Assembly (NCBI GenBank): GCA_026419785.1
Contig: JAODTK010001999.1
Location: forward strand, 358,796 to 422,795
Reading direction: 5' to 3'
Source: Sclerodactyla briareus
Lineage: Eukaryota; Echinodermata; Holothuroidea; Dendrochirotida; Sclerodactylidae
DNA length: 64,000 nucleotides
The notes below the pieces were generated by a model that did no database searches, had not been told where the DNA came from, and saw nothing but the letters and a program-made list of their open reading frames with translations. A program made the position numbers and the translations under genes. This document shows positions 21,205 through 33,905 of this stretch, piece by piece (position 1 is the stretch's first letter; each line of letters starts with the position of its first letter).

Positions 21205-23600
21205 GAGATCAGCTTGTTGATTCTACTCTGGAACCGTGGAGGTCAAAATCGGAGGAAATACATCCAGAGTGAAGCCTATTCCAGCACTGCGACAGCTTCG
21301 AGGAAAAAAAGAGCGAGCAGAGGTGTCGGTGCGATGACGTGGAAGATGTGACCGAAACGGGTGGCTGGAAGAAAGGAAGAGAGGTATGGAGAGGAACCTC
21401 AAGTAAAGGAGGGACAGCATCCCCCACGTCCAGAACGGAACATTGACATATACAAAGTAACGGTAAATGTGAGGCAGAGAGATGATACAGATCTGCGATG
21501 GGATAGGGACTTAAGTGAGGAGGTAAGATGATTATCGTTGATGAGACGATTATTTGGATTCATCGTGGATACGATCAAGCACCTGAGAGAGGAGGGCGAA
21601 GGCCCACCCCAAATATGGGAACCATATTCCATTAGGAAACGAATTTGGCCTTTGTAAAGCAGAAGTAGATGTGTGAGGTGAAGTATTTCCTTGCGCGCAA
21701 TAAGAAAAGCCCAACTTTCTAGAAGCATTGTAGCGAGAGAATTGATATGAGAGTTCCAGGACATGTTGCTGATTTCCCATACCACGGAATAAGAGAGTAG
21801 ATGAGGGAGGATCCGGTCAGCCATGAAAATAGATGGTGCATCAGAACACGCGACCAGAAATCAGCAAGTATGAGTTGAGTTGGGTTGAAGGTAACCCGAT
21901 TAGCAGTGCCCCAGTTCAAAATAGACTGAAGATCATTGGTCTGCGATGGAAACTACGGAACGGTTATAGACAGAATCGTTCCGCTTCTGGGGACGAGGAA
22001 AGCACCCCCCCCCCCAGAGAGTGTGAGGGTAGAATCATCAGCAAAGGCGTGAATACTATAGGAGGTAGAGCTAAGAAGTCGTGATAAAAAAAAGAGGGTA
22101 GGAGAGAAAACACAGACCTGAGAACACGCATGATAAGGAAGGTATCGGAGAGAGCCCATCCACCCGAACAGAGATAGAGCGACGGTAAGACAACTGGCAG
22201 TCCAAGAAGGTGAAGGAGGCTGAAACCATAATGGAGTAAGTTGGGGCATGAGGAGAGCGCTGAAACTGTAACTATACGTTTCCATAACTTTGGAGAGAAC
22301 CGAGATGAAGGCATTCGGCCTGTAATTGGAAGGGTGGATTGTCACCCTCTTAGGGACTGGGCAGACATAGCATGTTTCCACACAGAAAGGTCGCATTCCC
22401 ATAGAATAAACAAAGAGGTAAGCGTGCTAAGGATAGGCGCAAGGTTCGGGCACACTTCGGGATGGATATAGGAGGACTGCCATCAGGACCAGATGCTTAT
22501 TAATGTCTAAACCTATTGAGGTTTTGAGGACAGCGCGTGGTGAAAACAACAGCCGAGATCGTTTCACTAAAGTGGCTAAAGATGGAGGAGGATGAGCATA
22601 CTCTGTGTTCATAGTGGAATTAGAGAGACTAGGTCGGCAAAAGTATTAGCTTTAGAGGTGGCATCACTGGCCCAAAGAGCATCAGGTTTAACCAGCGGAT
22701 GAATTTGAAGTACAGAAATTCTGGGGACACAGCATTTGGCAGCGACCAAATGAAGTTACCAGAAGGGCAGGATGAAGTTTATTAGCCATAGTGGATGGAG
22801 AGTTTTTCGCCTCATTCGTAGGCTCAGAGCACACATTACGAGCAGTTACATAGGCTTGATGAGAATCAGGGAGGAGAAGAAAGCCAAGTCGATTTAAGTC
22901 GGTTCTTCTCTGGACGGCAGTGGTACTATTGATGTCGAACCTGAAGTGAGAAGAGGGAGCTGCTCTTAAGGTAGGGAAAAAAAGTGATCATTCCCAAAGA
23001 ATAATTTCCGAAATAGCAGAAGCAGAGGTTAGAGGGGTCTCTGAGAGAAGTAATTTCATCCCACGAGAAGACTGAAAAAAATTACCGAAGCCAAACCAGT
23101 AGCTTATTAGGTTAGTTCCATAGTTTCTGCCTTTGGTGGGGCGCTCCCTTCTAGGAATTAGATGTGAGACAGGGTAAAGTTGATGAGGCAATGGAAAGAG
23201 GAAAAACAATAGGGGCAGCGACAGTGGACTGCGACGGTAAATAGGGCTGAGTAGGTCAGTAGTGAGAAAAAGATCCACCAAGTTAGCAGAGTCACGAGCC
23301 CCGATCTGGGATACGGGTGGGAGAATTGAGGAGCTGGGTTCAGACTCAACCAACAACCCAGCTCTATCCGAGCCGGTAGAGTGTATGAGCCATTCTGAAT
23401 TATGCACATTGAACGTCACCCAGTATAGCAAAGTGAGGTGAAAAAGAGGTGAAGATCCGAGAATAGGCCTCGATGATTATTACAATGGGCGAAACGGTAG
23501 ACACAACCGAACACTTAGTGAAGGCGCGGACGAGAGAGACTTTGCGCAGAGGAAGTTGAAATGAAAGTCATCACAAATATAACAAATAAACATTGTTACT
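21205..23600 (-). pseudogene. LINE (CR1/Jockey-type) ORF2, 5'-truncated and frameshifted
   Basis: On the minus strand, from high to low coordinate: the end of an AP-type endonuclease (FNVHNSEWLIHSTGSDRAG and DLFLTTD, 23,430-23,150); the start of the reverse transcriptase (LKTSIGLDINK near 22,520; PSNYRPNAFISVLSKVMET near 22,330); a FSPTLFFLS segment corresponding to the VPQGSVLSP region; the catalytic FADD box (about 22,033-22,047); then the post-RT region (HINSLATM, LLLLYKGQIRFLMEYGSHIW, LTSSLKSLSHRRSVS) and a terminal CWNRLHSGCISSDFDL segment ending near 21,205. Order and motifs are typical of a single-ORF2 non-LTR retrotransposon. Many frameshifts make it inactive as read. The 5' end including ORF1 and most of the endonuclease is missing. 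Confidence 0.9.
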
Positions 23601-23639
23601 CTGTTTGGTCAACATTCATCAAAAATGACCAAATGAGAG

Positions 23640-23942
23640 AGGAAAAGGCAATTTTCACACTGTGGCATATTTTGCCCCTTCAATGACCTTGGGACTTGAC
23701 CAAAATCTGAAACAAGGTGGAAATTCTAACGTACTTCGTAGGAGGGAATACATTCTGGAAGTTTACGTATAATGGCCTATATTGACTCTCTAATGAACTT
23801 TGCCCTTGACCTTCACAAGTCAAAAGGTTTCATGGGTAATTAATAACATTGTGTCCAAGTTTAGTGAAATCCGTGATCAAGAATGACTGTTTGTTGGCCA
23901 AAAGGCAGTTGTGGACACACTGGAATAGATAGCATAGATAGA
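23640..23942 (+). repeat. GATA-tailed dispersed repeat (family G), short copy
   Basis: It contains CCCTTGACCTTCACAAGTCAAA, AGAATGACTGTTTG, CCAAAAGGCAGTTGTGGACA and CACACTGGAATAGATAGC with a minimal GATA tail, matching 53,960-54,130. Confidence 0.8.
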
Positions 23943-23945
23943 AGG

Positions 23946-24740
23946 AATGAGATTCAGCATAGCTGAGCTAACGAAAGTATTCGAAAGTCAGCAGGGCATC
24001 CGAAACGCGGCGTACCGGGTTCCGATAGAATACTGCACCCGCCCGGTGGAAGTGAATGTAGCCTATTTTGCCGTGATGTGATGTGAAAAACAATAGTATC
24101 GTAGCCTTTCCCGCCCAAACGGTTTTTCCTGGATGTGACCCCCCCCCCCCCAACCATTAACTAAGTCCTTACATCACGATGCCTGTAAATGCAGAATCTA
24201 CGAGGGTGTCCTTTTAGCCTACGTGGGATGATTATCTATACCTATATGAGACAAAGAATATACGTAGTAACCATAATAAACTATACCTTCAATTCGATTA
24301 GTACTCACCTCGGAATTTGGTAATTCGTCAAAACTAGCTGACTTGAGAACGCAGCCACCAAATAGGCTAAATGCTATTACGTTCACTCGCTTGTATATAG
24401 GCCTACATCTGTTGTTACCGTAGTCTATTTGCTTAGCAGATAGTTCCAATTACTAATGAGCTATAGTGTGTCACTGCCGCATATAGGACAAGAGATGTGT
24501 GAGGTATATCGGACCCCTCGAGCAAGGTGTTCTTCTGTTATACTTTACAAGACACTACTTGTGGCAGGCATGCATACGGGTCCGGAGTACATCCGCCACG
24601 AGTATAGAGCTGGGGATTACCCTGTGGTTGCAATAAGCTTGTACAAGGTTGCGAAGCGCATGCTCATAATTTGCGGGAACGACGAGATATTTTTCATAAG
24701 GTACTTAGTGGCCTGTTTTAAACTGTCACCCACTCGTAGC
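23946..24740. other. Unassigned DNA
   Basis: No gene recognised. An 11-nt-class C run lies near 24,139-24,150. Confidence 0.4.
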
Positions 24741-24743
24741 GTC

Positions 24744-24770
24744 AGTGGCGTAGCCAGGATTTTGCAGTGG
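24744..24770 (+). repeat. CAGTGGCG transposon-terminus-like motif
   Basis: CAGTGGCGTAGCCAGGATTT matches the terminus-like motif seen at 5,690 and 9,402. The partner end was not identified. Confidence 0.4.
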
Positions 24771-24924
24771 TGCGTGATGTTTTTGGGGGACCTGTAGAGA
24801 ATTTGTGTGTGTTTTTATTCCTTGACGAGTCAAGAAGAATCTAGTGCAGTCGTATGCAGTATGCAGTATGTGGTGCGCGGTGTGGTGGTTCGTGGAGTGT
24901 GTGTGGTGTAATGATACGCCTAGC

Positions 24925-26046
24925 CTTGTTGACACGATAACACTCGATCCCACCTGGATATGAATGAAGCCGCTACCCTGGGATGTGGTTTCCCTCTGGA
25001 GTAACATACTCCCTTTGTTAAGATTGTCAGGTCAAGGTCACCTGAGGTCAGAGAATTTCATAGTCTGAAATCTTGTTAACACATAAGTCCAGAAGCCCTG
25101 GTCCGATCAGATTGAAATTCGGTCGGTATGCAGCTTTCTTATGGCGTTTATGGAGCGCTTTTGTTTTGGTGCAGACTGGTGGTCGGATTTGGGAGAAATT
25201 TGGAAATTGTAAAATTGATAATTTGGCATTTTAGCTCGGTAGCACGATATATCGGTCGCCACCTGAAATGAAATGAAGCTGATGCATGGTATAATGGGTT
25301 CCCCTGATTAGTACATTAATCCCCTATGTCTTGTTTGGAGGTCGGTCAAATGGCATCTGAGGTCAGCAGAGGTCAAAAATCTGAAAATCTTGTAAACATT
25401 ATTGTTTCAAAAGCTGGTCCGACCAGTTGAAATTCAATATGTGGCTTTCTTATCAGGAGTACAGGAATCCCACTGGTTTGGTGCAGACTGAAAGTCCACA
25501 TTGTGGGGGGAAAAATTGGGAATTGTAGAGAGAGAAGAAGAAAAATAAGATGAGAGAAATTAATTTGGCCAAATTTATCTCGTGAACCACGATACGTCGA
25601 TCACACATGGATTCTGAGTTCTACTTGGTATAAAATGGGTTCCCATATGTTGTACATATCCTATTGTTGTGTGGTCAGAGTCCCTGAGGTCAGCCCGCCT
25701 GGTTCGATCATGGGAAATTCGGTTTAGAAACGGAACCGGCTTTCTTATGGGGAGTCCAGGAACTCTATTGTTTTTAGAGTGCAGATTCTGGAGTCATATT
25801 TGGGGAAAAATATGGGAAATTTGTGAAAATTGATAATTTGGTCAAATTTGTATCATGTCCCTACACGATTAACTCGATCCCCCTGGATAAATGAAGCTCA
25901 ACCTGGTAGTGGGTTTCCCCATAATTAGTACATACGCCCCAATTGTTTAGGGATCAGTCAAGGTCATCAACAGAGGTGTGTATGCGTGTGTTGTGTGCGT
26001 GATGTGTGCGTGTTTGTGTGTGTGTGTGTGGTGTATGCGTGTATGT
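24925..26046 (+). repeat. Family T array: three ~310-bp units plus a partial, with (TG)n tail
   Basis: Units recur near 24,974, 25,285, 25,624 and 25,900. Each carries a GGGTTTCCC/GGGTTCCC segment, a dozen bases later a TAGTACAT-like word, GAGGTCAxxxxAGGTCA, GAAATTCGGT and CTTTCTTATGG. The array ends in a TG-rich microsatellite at about 25,974-26,046. No protein coding was seen. Related inverted units lie at 27,400-27,990. Confidence 0.8.
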
Positions 26047-26114
26047 GACGCTGGCTTGTGGACACAGTGCCGCTCCCATCGAGTTCACAGATGACGGGTA
26101 TGTGCAATATTATA

Positions 26115-26860
26115 TATACGTTTATTAAAACGTAGAGGAAGGGCCTAATCCACATGTCATCGTTGATGATTTGGGCTAGACAAATAGCCAGTCTGGTCCA
26201 TTATTATTGTAACCGGATTGTTCAACTGTATGATAAAGGGCATGGTCTCGTTTCGGCTGCACTGACGTGCTGGCATCGCAGTAACATGGTCCCAGTTTTT
26301 CCATATGGGGAATCTGGTAGGACCTAACTGGAGATCGCGTAGCATGAAGAGAGAGAATACACAACTCGCCCTCGGTGAGTTTTCCTTGACCTTATGAAGG
26401 CAGAGGACCCACATACTCCAACCCGACATGGGTGCCACACCTGCATCCGTATATTTTTGTCAGCTGCGAATTCGTCGCCAGGTATACGGAATAATGCCAT
26501 GCCCTCTTGGCGGACCTTAAATGCAGAGTTAGGGCATCAACGCATACAGGCAGCACAGGAATGCCTACCACTGTTAATGTGGTCGCTCAGCTAATCGCCC
26601 ACGAGAAATGCAACAGATAACGCCTTCTTATACCTAAAACCGGGCATTCAACCCTATCTCCCAATGGTACACTAGCGCTCTCATCAATTGTGAGACCCCT
26701 CGAAATTTACCTCGGGCCTTCTGTTGAGTTCATGGACAACGGCACAATTGACCGTGTGTTCGAACCTGGCGGTCCCAAGTAGCCATACTGCACTCAATGA
26801 TGGACTACTACCCTGGCGTCCATGCTCGGTACTTACTCGGTACTACTATTATGCATGAGA
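26115..26860 (+). repeat. Dispersed repeat family H, copy 2
   Basis: It matches 11,440-11,850 (CGTTTATTAAAACGTAGAGG, TAATCCACATG, CAGTCTGGTCCATTATTATT, CGGTGAGTTTTCCTT) and, further right, the CCTGGCGTCCATGCTCGGTA phrase also present at 12,606. Confidence 0.6.
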
Positions 26861-27400
26861 AGCAATTGGGGAACAACTGTTATGTTTCAGTTGTAATTCC
26901 GCAATGAGTTCGCAGACGGACTGGTCGAACTTCTGAAAGTGGTACTAGGACATTCTGGAAAAGTTCCGTAGTTCCTAATATATAACGTTGGAACAAATGC
27001 CAATTGATGAAACCAATAATATACGCGGACGGTTATATCCCCTCGTTTCTAGATAAGATTCCAACATAATTTCTATGAATTGCTGACTGGCTGAAAGAAG
27101 TCCCCTCTAATCACACGAGGATGTTTCGCGGGCACTTTTGGCGCGTCGCCATTTCGACTTTCAACACCCAGACTAAAATGAATATAGATTACCTGGTTTT
27201 CATTCATTCTCTACCTATATTTATTTTTCCAATAAATATTTATACAGGTGGAGATCAGGGGGTTTACTCCCTGAAAATGAAGGCAAGAAGGCAACTTTCA
27301 ACCAAACCAGAACCAAAAGGCTTAGTGATGCCTTGACTCTTTCTGACAACCTATAGCTAGACAAACAATGACAATGGAGATTGTGCCAGGGTCCTTTATG
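26861..27400. other. Unassigned DNA
   Basis: No family or gene recognised. A 71-codon plus-strand frame at 27,121-27,336 has no motif. Confidence 0.4.
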
Positions 27401-27990
27401 GGAAACTACCATCTGACATTTCCCATTTTTTCCTCAACCACCAATAGGGTTCCTATGCACTTGATAAGACAGGATTTCAAGGATTTCCTACTTGATCTCT
27501 AGTGCCGCCTCAAAAAACTAGAGTTCCTGTCTCCATCATGGGTAACACCCATCCCAAGTATGACCTCCATCCCTCAAGGTGGGAACCGAGTTAACGTGTT
27601 CCCAAGCCGAAATTTGCCACAATATTACTTTTCATTCACTAATTTTATTATTTTCGACAAAAATTCACATCACCCCGACCTCTACTAAAACATAGGGTTC
27701 CTTACTCCCCATAATAAAGTTACACAACCAAATTTGAACCCATCAGACCCACCATTCTCGACTTTTCCTGTTTACAACGGTTTTTCAGACTTTGACCTCT
27801 ATTGACCTCCCATGACCTTACCTGACCCCAGAATCTAGGATCATGTACCCACTTTTGAGAACCCCCATACCAATATGAGCTTGGTCCCATTCAGTGGGGT
27901 TGAGTTATCGTGTTCACAAGCCAGGCGTCACACACACCCACACAACCCTACACACACACACACACACACACACGACACAACACCCACACC
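27400..27990 (-). repeat. Family T, inverted units with (CA)n
   Basis: Reverse-oriented T units end at about 27,610 and 27,923 (GTTAACGTGTTCCCAAGCC and GTTATCGTGTTCACAAGCC), a spacing of 313 bp. A (CA)n tract follows at 27,929-27,990, the complement of the (TG)n tail of the forward array. Confidence 0.75.
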
Positions 27991-27999
27991 TGGCAATTA

Positions 28000-28980
28000 C
28001 TGCATAGATTCCTCCGACTTCGTCACGGAAAAGTCAAAATATAATTGCCCTATTTTTTTAGTATCGGCTTAGACCATCTTTTCCCAGTTTAAACAACTGC
28101 ATGGTTAAATTACAATAATAATTGTGGCGCCTCGCCCTTCCCCTATGAACAACAGCACCATGTTTGGAATTTCTTTCTCTCATTTCCCTATTTTTCGCCC
28201 TTTTTTTGTTTTTAACTAAAAATAAAATCACCTTGTCGAGAATCTTTCTGTGGAGAGAGAGGAGGTGGAGATTAGCCGACCGCGAATGGTGGCTTGATCC
28301 ATGTAAAAGGCTCTATAGCAACTCCTTACCGGGGGTATCAGTGGTGCTTCCCCTCCCGGTGTCAGCCATTGCTCCATATGACCATTTCTTTCCGATGTTG
28401 TGTTACCTATCAATGACAAAGCTACACACTGAAATTGAAGAATTGTCAGCGAAACTCCCATAAAGATGGCCGAATTTGTTCCCCTAACATGAGGCCAGAT
28501 CAAGCCCCGCGGGGGGGCGAAAGCGCGCACCCCCACCCCCCTCTCGCCTCTTCTCTCGCTCACGCCCCTGCTTCCTTCCGGTCATTGAGCGGCAACCCCT
28601 CCTCTCGGTTCCTTCCCCTGTTGTGGATTGTTCCTTTCTCCCGTTAACGACGCGAACGGTGGACGTTCGTGGTGATATGACATCTCTTGCTACAAATATT
28701 ATCTTCCGACGGAAATATTGTTAACAACATGTATAATAGTGATAATAATCTACAAATTTTATATAAAATAGCAAAAAGGCGAGAACGAATGGTGCTCCCG
28801 AATCAGGAACACAGTTTATAATCGCGATATAGCAGCGAGCGCGCCCGAACAGTCAAGGACGCTCTAAGGCCGCATAAGAACAAGGCAAACAAACAAAAAA
28901 ATTAATCGGCAATATAATTATATAAATAACTTTTCCTCTAACTCTTAAAGGAGCTTAGGTTGCTAGCAGAGGAGAGGATA
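28000..28980. other. Unassigned DNA
   Basis: Frames of 99 and 111 codons on opposite strands overlap each other at 28,164-28,563 and show no family motif. No repeat match found in the window. Confidence 0.4.
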
Positions 28981-28984
28981 TGAA

Positions 28985-29025
28985 TTATATATATATATAT
29001 ATTATATATATATAATATATATATA

Positions 29026-29063
<38 letters not shown>

Positions 29064-29149
29064 ATATATATATACATATATATATATCTATATATCTATA
29101 TATATATATATATATTATATGATATTAAATATATTAATAGATATATATC

Positions 29150-29210
<61 letters not shown>

Positions 29211-29266
29211 TTTATATATATTATATTATATAATATATATATATTATATATAATATATATATATAT
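28985..29266. repeat. Long (TA)n microsatellite block
   Basis: About 280 bp of alternating TA with GATA, CATA and ATAATA interruptions. Confidence 0.97.
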
Positions 29267-29269
29267 GCA

Positions 29270-30060
29270 CAGCGCCCTCTCCAGTACGCTAGCAGATATT
29301 TAAACCAGGAATACAGACTTGAGGGAAACGTTGATGTTACTCAGGCGTTGGTGGATGGCCCCGGCATACAATCATTGCCTGAGTGGGGTTACTCCACCAC
29401 TTTGGTCAAGAAGACGGACCAGAGAGCAGCGGCTAGGTTACATTCTAGCCACCTTACACCCCCCCCCCAACCCCTCCCTAAAAAATCCAGTAAAGCGACT
29501 ATTGGATTTTGTGGATTCTGATTGGCTGATCTGGTTCGCATGGCCCGTCCTTTATTCAAGGGTGAAGTATTTTATTTTACCGGGGAGTAAACATTCAAGA
29601 ACGACTCAAAATTTAGCTGAACAACGGAAGAGGCGAGGCCGAGTCCGCTTTTTAGCTGATTTTTAAGTGGAGACCCTTCATGACACGATCAATGTCGAAG
29701 AATTGCGTTAAGAAACAAGGAATTGCATGTCTATACAAAATCCCAGATATATCTCTAAACATCTAGTAAGCAGCAGGGCGTATTTTTTTAAAATAACGGA
29801 TGGATAAGCTGGCCAATCAACCATCAGAATCAATACTCCGCAATAACGAATAACCGGGGGTTGTAGAATCTTCATAAAAGCAATATCTTTTTTAAAGAAC
29901 AGGCAGTGGTCAGGAGTAATTCAACCATCAATAGTCACGTCTTTGTCTGATGCGCGAATGTCTTTCAAATTCAATCAACAGGCAAATCCGTTTAAAGTGG
30001 AGAATAAATGTTTAACTTGTATTGCAGAATAAAAAAATGACTATGTGTTCATGGTAATAA
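29270..30060. other. Unassigned DNA
   Basis: A 115-codon plus-strand frame at 29,319-29,666 has no recognisable motif. Nothing else is supported. Confidence 0.4.
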
Positions 30061-30550
30061 GCTAATCAGATGGCACACCCCCATTATGCTCCCCCCTTGA
30101 CTTACACACTAACGGGCCTCTTCACCACCCTGTAGAACCAGTGGGGGCGTTCGCCAGGCGCATGCTCACCCCCCCATTTGATATCTGAAAAACCGCCCTA
30201 TCATGGCCCCTCCAACCCCTCCAATTTACCATACCTGACCTTGAATTTTGAGGCTAGAGCGCCTTTAATTTAGCGGATGTGTTTTCGGACACTCTGGCAC
30301 TTGGGGAAACCCATTCTGACTGTGGCCACAGGGGAGCTGGGAAAATTTTGAAAACCTGACAGTTCATCCCAAATTTCCATCATCTTGATTTGAATGTACT
30401 CTCCCAGATTACGCAAATAGGATCCATCAGACAAGAATCAATCCTCAAATCGCGGGTCTCAAAGGACAATTGAGGATCTATTTTTTTGGAGGGGAACACT
30501 CGGGGCGGATGTACAAAACATCAAGTGTAATGTGGTGTGCTACCTTAATG
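30061..30550 (+). repeat. Direct repeat D, copy 1 (about 490 bp)
   Basis: From GGCACACCCCCATTA through ACCGCCCTATCATGG, GACACTCTGxCACTTGGGGA, GACTGTGGCCACAGGGGAGC and CATCAAGTGTAATGTGGTGTG, it matches 33,421-33,905 in order. It ends in a G run. Confidence 0.9.
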
Positions 30551-30559
30551 GGGGGGGGG

Positions 30560-31100
30560 GGTGTGGGGTCCGGAAAATGGCACCGAACTGATCAGTTTAT
30601 ATGGAGCCGGATATTCTAGTGGGGCAATAGGAGTACAAACCGCTCAATTTCCAGTCCAGAATTTTTGTTTTATTCTAAGGAAGGATCTAAAAGATTGTCC
30701 CATCAGCAAAATTTACTGTGTGCCTCTAGCACATTGTGTGATACTGGCTATTAATATAGCCTACTATTTGTGCCGCTCTTTGACATGAAATAAGTCACAA
30801 AATTGCAGTTTTGTTCCAATTCTGAATCAGAAGGACTTCATGGCAACAGATCCTTGCAGCTATGCAATGTCCAAGAGCTTAAAGATCCAAATTTTGAAGA
30901 GAAGGGCCAAATATTGTGCTATCGAGACATTTTACCTCCTGTAATGCACTGTCTGCTTTATTCAAATTTCTAATCAAAACAACAAGACAACCTGGGCTGA
31001 ATGGGTATGAGCATGGGTTATATATGGCCACCATGGCTCAGCCAAGCCCAGCTCGCGTTGCAGCTGACAATTTGCAAAACCGGCAACACATGACTCTAAA
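30560..31100. other. Unassigned DNA
   Basis: Plus-strand frames of 62-75 codons occur but without a family match. Confidence 0.4.
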
Positions 31101-31683
31101 TTGACTGTGATATGTTGAGAGTGGACCCTAGTATGAGCCCTAACTATTACTGGGCTGAGAGTCTGAAGAGACTGGCAGGAGCTGGAGTAAAGGAGCTGCA
31201 TGAAGCAACCGAAAAAAAAACGAAGTCCAAATGATGCTGGATCCATACTTGACAGCAATGACAACCCAGCTTGCTCGACCATTCCTACACAATGCAACTA
31301 ATTTAGCTATACACCTCTTCAGCAGTAGCACCTGAGTGGGGGTTATGGGGCAAAGGAACCCCCCCCCCCCCCTCTCACTCCACCCCGCTCCAGCTGGAAT
31401 AGACACGGACTGACAGTTAAATGGAAAGGTTGCCGAATTGGGAGATATAATTGATAGCATGACAGCCCCTACTGAGGAAATTCAACCAGCCCACCTCCCC
31501 TCCCCCCCCCCCCCCCTCATTCACGTACTGCTAAACCAGGCGGCACTGGCAAAAAGTGTATCACAAATATTTCTGAACGCTTTCGTGCTGCAGATTGTTT
31601 TCAATACCTCTCCCCATTGGATTACCTGCTACTCCTACTCGCTCCTGAGAAGACTGCGGAGGAGGGCTGCTACTATGGCATAG
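31100..31683 (+). pseudogene. Possible broken coding region of unknown family
   Basis: Successive plus-strand frames have protein-like composition: one from 31,113 includes YYWAESLKRLAGAGVKELHE; after a frameshift, MLDPYLTAMTTQLARPF (31,237 onward); then ELGDIIDSMTAPTEEIQPAH (31,430-31,500), interrupted by a C run at about 31,500-31,515; then LLNQAALAKSVSQIFL. I do not recognise the family. It could be a retroelement gag-like fragment, a decayed host gene or coincidence. Confidence 0.25.
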
Positions 31684-31971
31684 TCACATGGAAGACCGGG
31701 TAATGCCTTCTTCTACAAAGCATAAGTCAATCCGGGGCATGGACCAATACCGTGCTGCGACTTCTGTCAGGTGACAACCAACAAATTCAGGTATAGGATT
31801 TTTTTCATTAGCAAGCCACAGCAAATGATTTTCCCACTGGGGTAATTTTTTTCTTCAGCATAACCTGATTGGCAACAGGAGGCAGATATGCACTGTCCTG
31901 GTATGAAATTCACCCCATCTAGTAGAGAAAAAAAAAAAGGTGGACCGACAGCTACTGTATGTTGTATTGGG

Positions 31972-32000
<29 letters not shown>
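31972..32000 (+). repeat. Poly(A) tract, 29 nt
   Basis: Uninterrupted A run directly after GGG. Read on the minus strand it is a T run downstream of the tRNA-like sequence at 32,080-32,155. Confidence 0.95.
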
Positions 32001-32002
<2 letters not shown>

Positions 32003-32079
32003 CGCTGCACACTAATTCCACAACACTGCACGGATGTTTTACCATTTCTGAATACCGGTAGGATGAATATTTATCGTGC

Positions 32080-32155
32080 CAACATCAGTGGACTCGAACC
32101 TCAGTCGAAGGCATTAAACAAACACTAGGTTAGGCCTACCACTAGAGCAAGAAAG
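32080..32155 (-). ncRNA. tRNA-like sequence with Pol III A and B boxes (SINE head or tRNA pseudogene)
   Basis: The minus strand has an A-box-like TGCTCTAGTGGTAGG (32,149-32,135) and a perfect B box GGTTCGAGTCC (32,100-32,090), about 35 nt apart as in tRNA genes. The T stem pairs at only three of five positions and the D stem is imperfect, so it is not a functional tRNA. A T-run (complement of the A29 tract) lies 80 nt downstream and could stop Pol III. Confidence 0.4.
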
Positions 32156-32159
32156 CCTG

Positions 32160-33410
32160 AAAGAAGGGCCATTTTTGCAGACCTGATTGCCACTTTGTTA
32201 CCCCAAAATTCGATTTGAGCAGTCAATCCAAACCAAACAGTGGAAATAGTTACAACACAATCAAACAAACAGTATGCAAACATCACTGCACTGAAGAGGT
32301 ATAGCTTAGCTTGGGAGGGGGGGGGGGGGGGGGGGTTGAAATGAAGTTGTTAATTTCAACGATTGTGCTTTTTCTCCCTATTGTATTGCAGGCATTTATT
32401 CAAATAATTCAAACCAAAACAAGAAAAGCCTGGAAACAGGCATGGTCCTCAGTGTGGGTGAAAATTGGCTACGGCTGTCATGGCTATTATTAAATAAACT
32501 AGGCAGGCCTATTCTACTCCTATGCCTAATGGTTGCCCTGCATGGCAGCTGGCAAAACACACCACTTTAGCCTATCTGAGCTTTCACATTGTGGCTAACA
32601 TTAGCCTAAGTATCACAAATACTCCAGATCTAGACTGTGCCTGAAGCACGGAAACAAGTTGAAAACTGACTGGGGAAGGCTGGTTTAGAGTTGGGCCCAC
32701 TTACGCAATTTAGATCAGGATTTTCTCGCTGCTGTGTTTAGCCCAACAGAACCATTTGGTTGGTATCGAGCTAGACCGATGTGACTAGGCTAGCGACACC
32801 TGCATGAAGCCGGGAAGGTCATTTCTTTCCTGCAAAGCAAGATAAGGGCATGCAACTGATGTTGTGTCACGGGTATCAGTTGATACTTCCATAAGTCAAG
32901 GATTCTGCTTCAACTATCAAGGCCAAATCTATTGATGAATTTTCTTACGAGTGATTTGGCTCCCTCCCATTCTATGCTGCTGAATCGCCTTGTTTTAACA
33001 TGCATTTACTCACTGTTTCCCCCCCCAAAAATTTGGGATAGCCAGGGTCACCCTATCTGGTTAGGAATAAAAAAAGGGCCACCATGGTTTTTTTTGTGAG
33101 CAAATATTGGGTACCGAGGCTACGGTGGCCGCACTGAACATTCAAACTTCCTAATTGGAGAAATAGTTATTATAACCCAACTGCATGTCAACTGACCTCA
33201 AAATCCAATGACACCCCAATATGAAAAGCCTGGAACAGGACATTCTTGAGCCAATTCCCTCATTTTCGAACAAATATTACATTTGAGCAGTTTAATTGGA
33301 AGCAACATGAAAACATACAATCAGCCTATATTTTCACATGAAACATCACTGCGGATATGATCCATGACCAGCTAGGCCACATAACTCTTGCAATAAATGA
33401 CCTTGGAACT
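32160..33410. other. Unassigned DNA with a poly(G) tract
   Basis: A 19-nt G run lies at 32,317-32,335. No gene or dispersed family recognised. Confidence 0.4.
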
Positions 33411-33420
33411 TACAGACCCC

Positions 33421-33905
33421 ACAATTTAGGTGGCACACCCCCATTAGCTCCCCCATTGACTTCCACACTAAACAGGGCTCTTCATCACCACCCTGTAGAA
33501 GACGAGTGGGAGTTACGTAGGCGCATGCCCCCACCATTTGGTAGCTGACCAACCGCCCTATCATGGCAGCCTCCCATTTACATACCTTGACCATTGAATT
33601 TTTGAGCTAGAGGCACTTAATTTTAGCGGATGTTTTTCGGACACTCTGACACTTGGGGAAACCCCCTTCTGACTGTGGCCACAGGGGAGCTGGGAAAATT
33701 TTGAAAAAACCTGTCAGATTCATCCCAAATTTACATCATCCTGTGATTTTGAATTACTCTACTCTCTCCAGATTAGGCAGAATAGGATCATCCACAGACA
33801 AGAATAAATCTCATAATCGGTCCTCACAAGGAAAATTGAGATCTATTTTTTAAAGGGGACACACTCGGCGGATGTACATCAAGTATGGTGGTGTGGCTAC
33901 CTCAG
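33421..33905 (+). repeat. Direct repeat D, copy 2
   Basis: Collinear with 30,061-30,550. A third, partial match (CGGGGATGTACATCATGG then GTGGTGTGCTGC) lies at about 62,695-62,760. Confidence 0.9.

Noticed and set aside
25974-26046. Spaced similar words that might suggest a CRISPR array
   Set aside because: These are simple TG repeats and transposon units in eukaryotic DNA; no repeat-spacer regularity.
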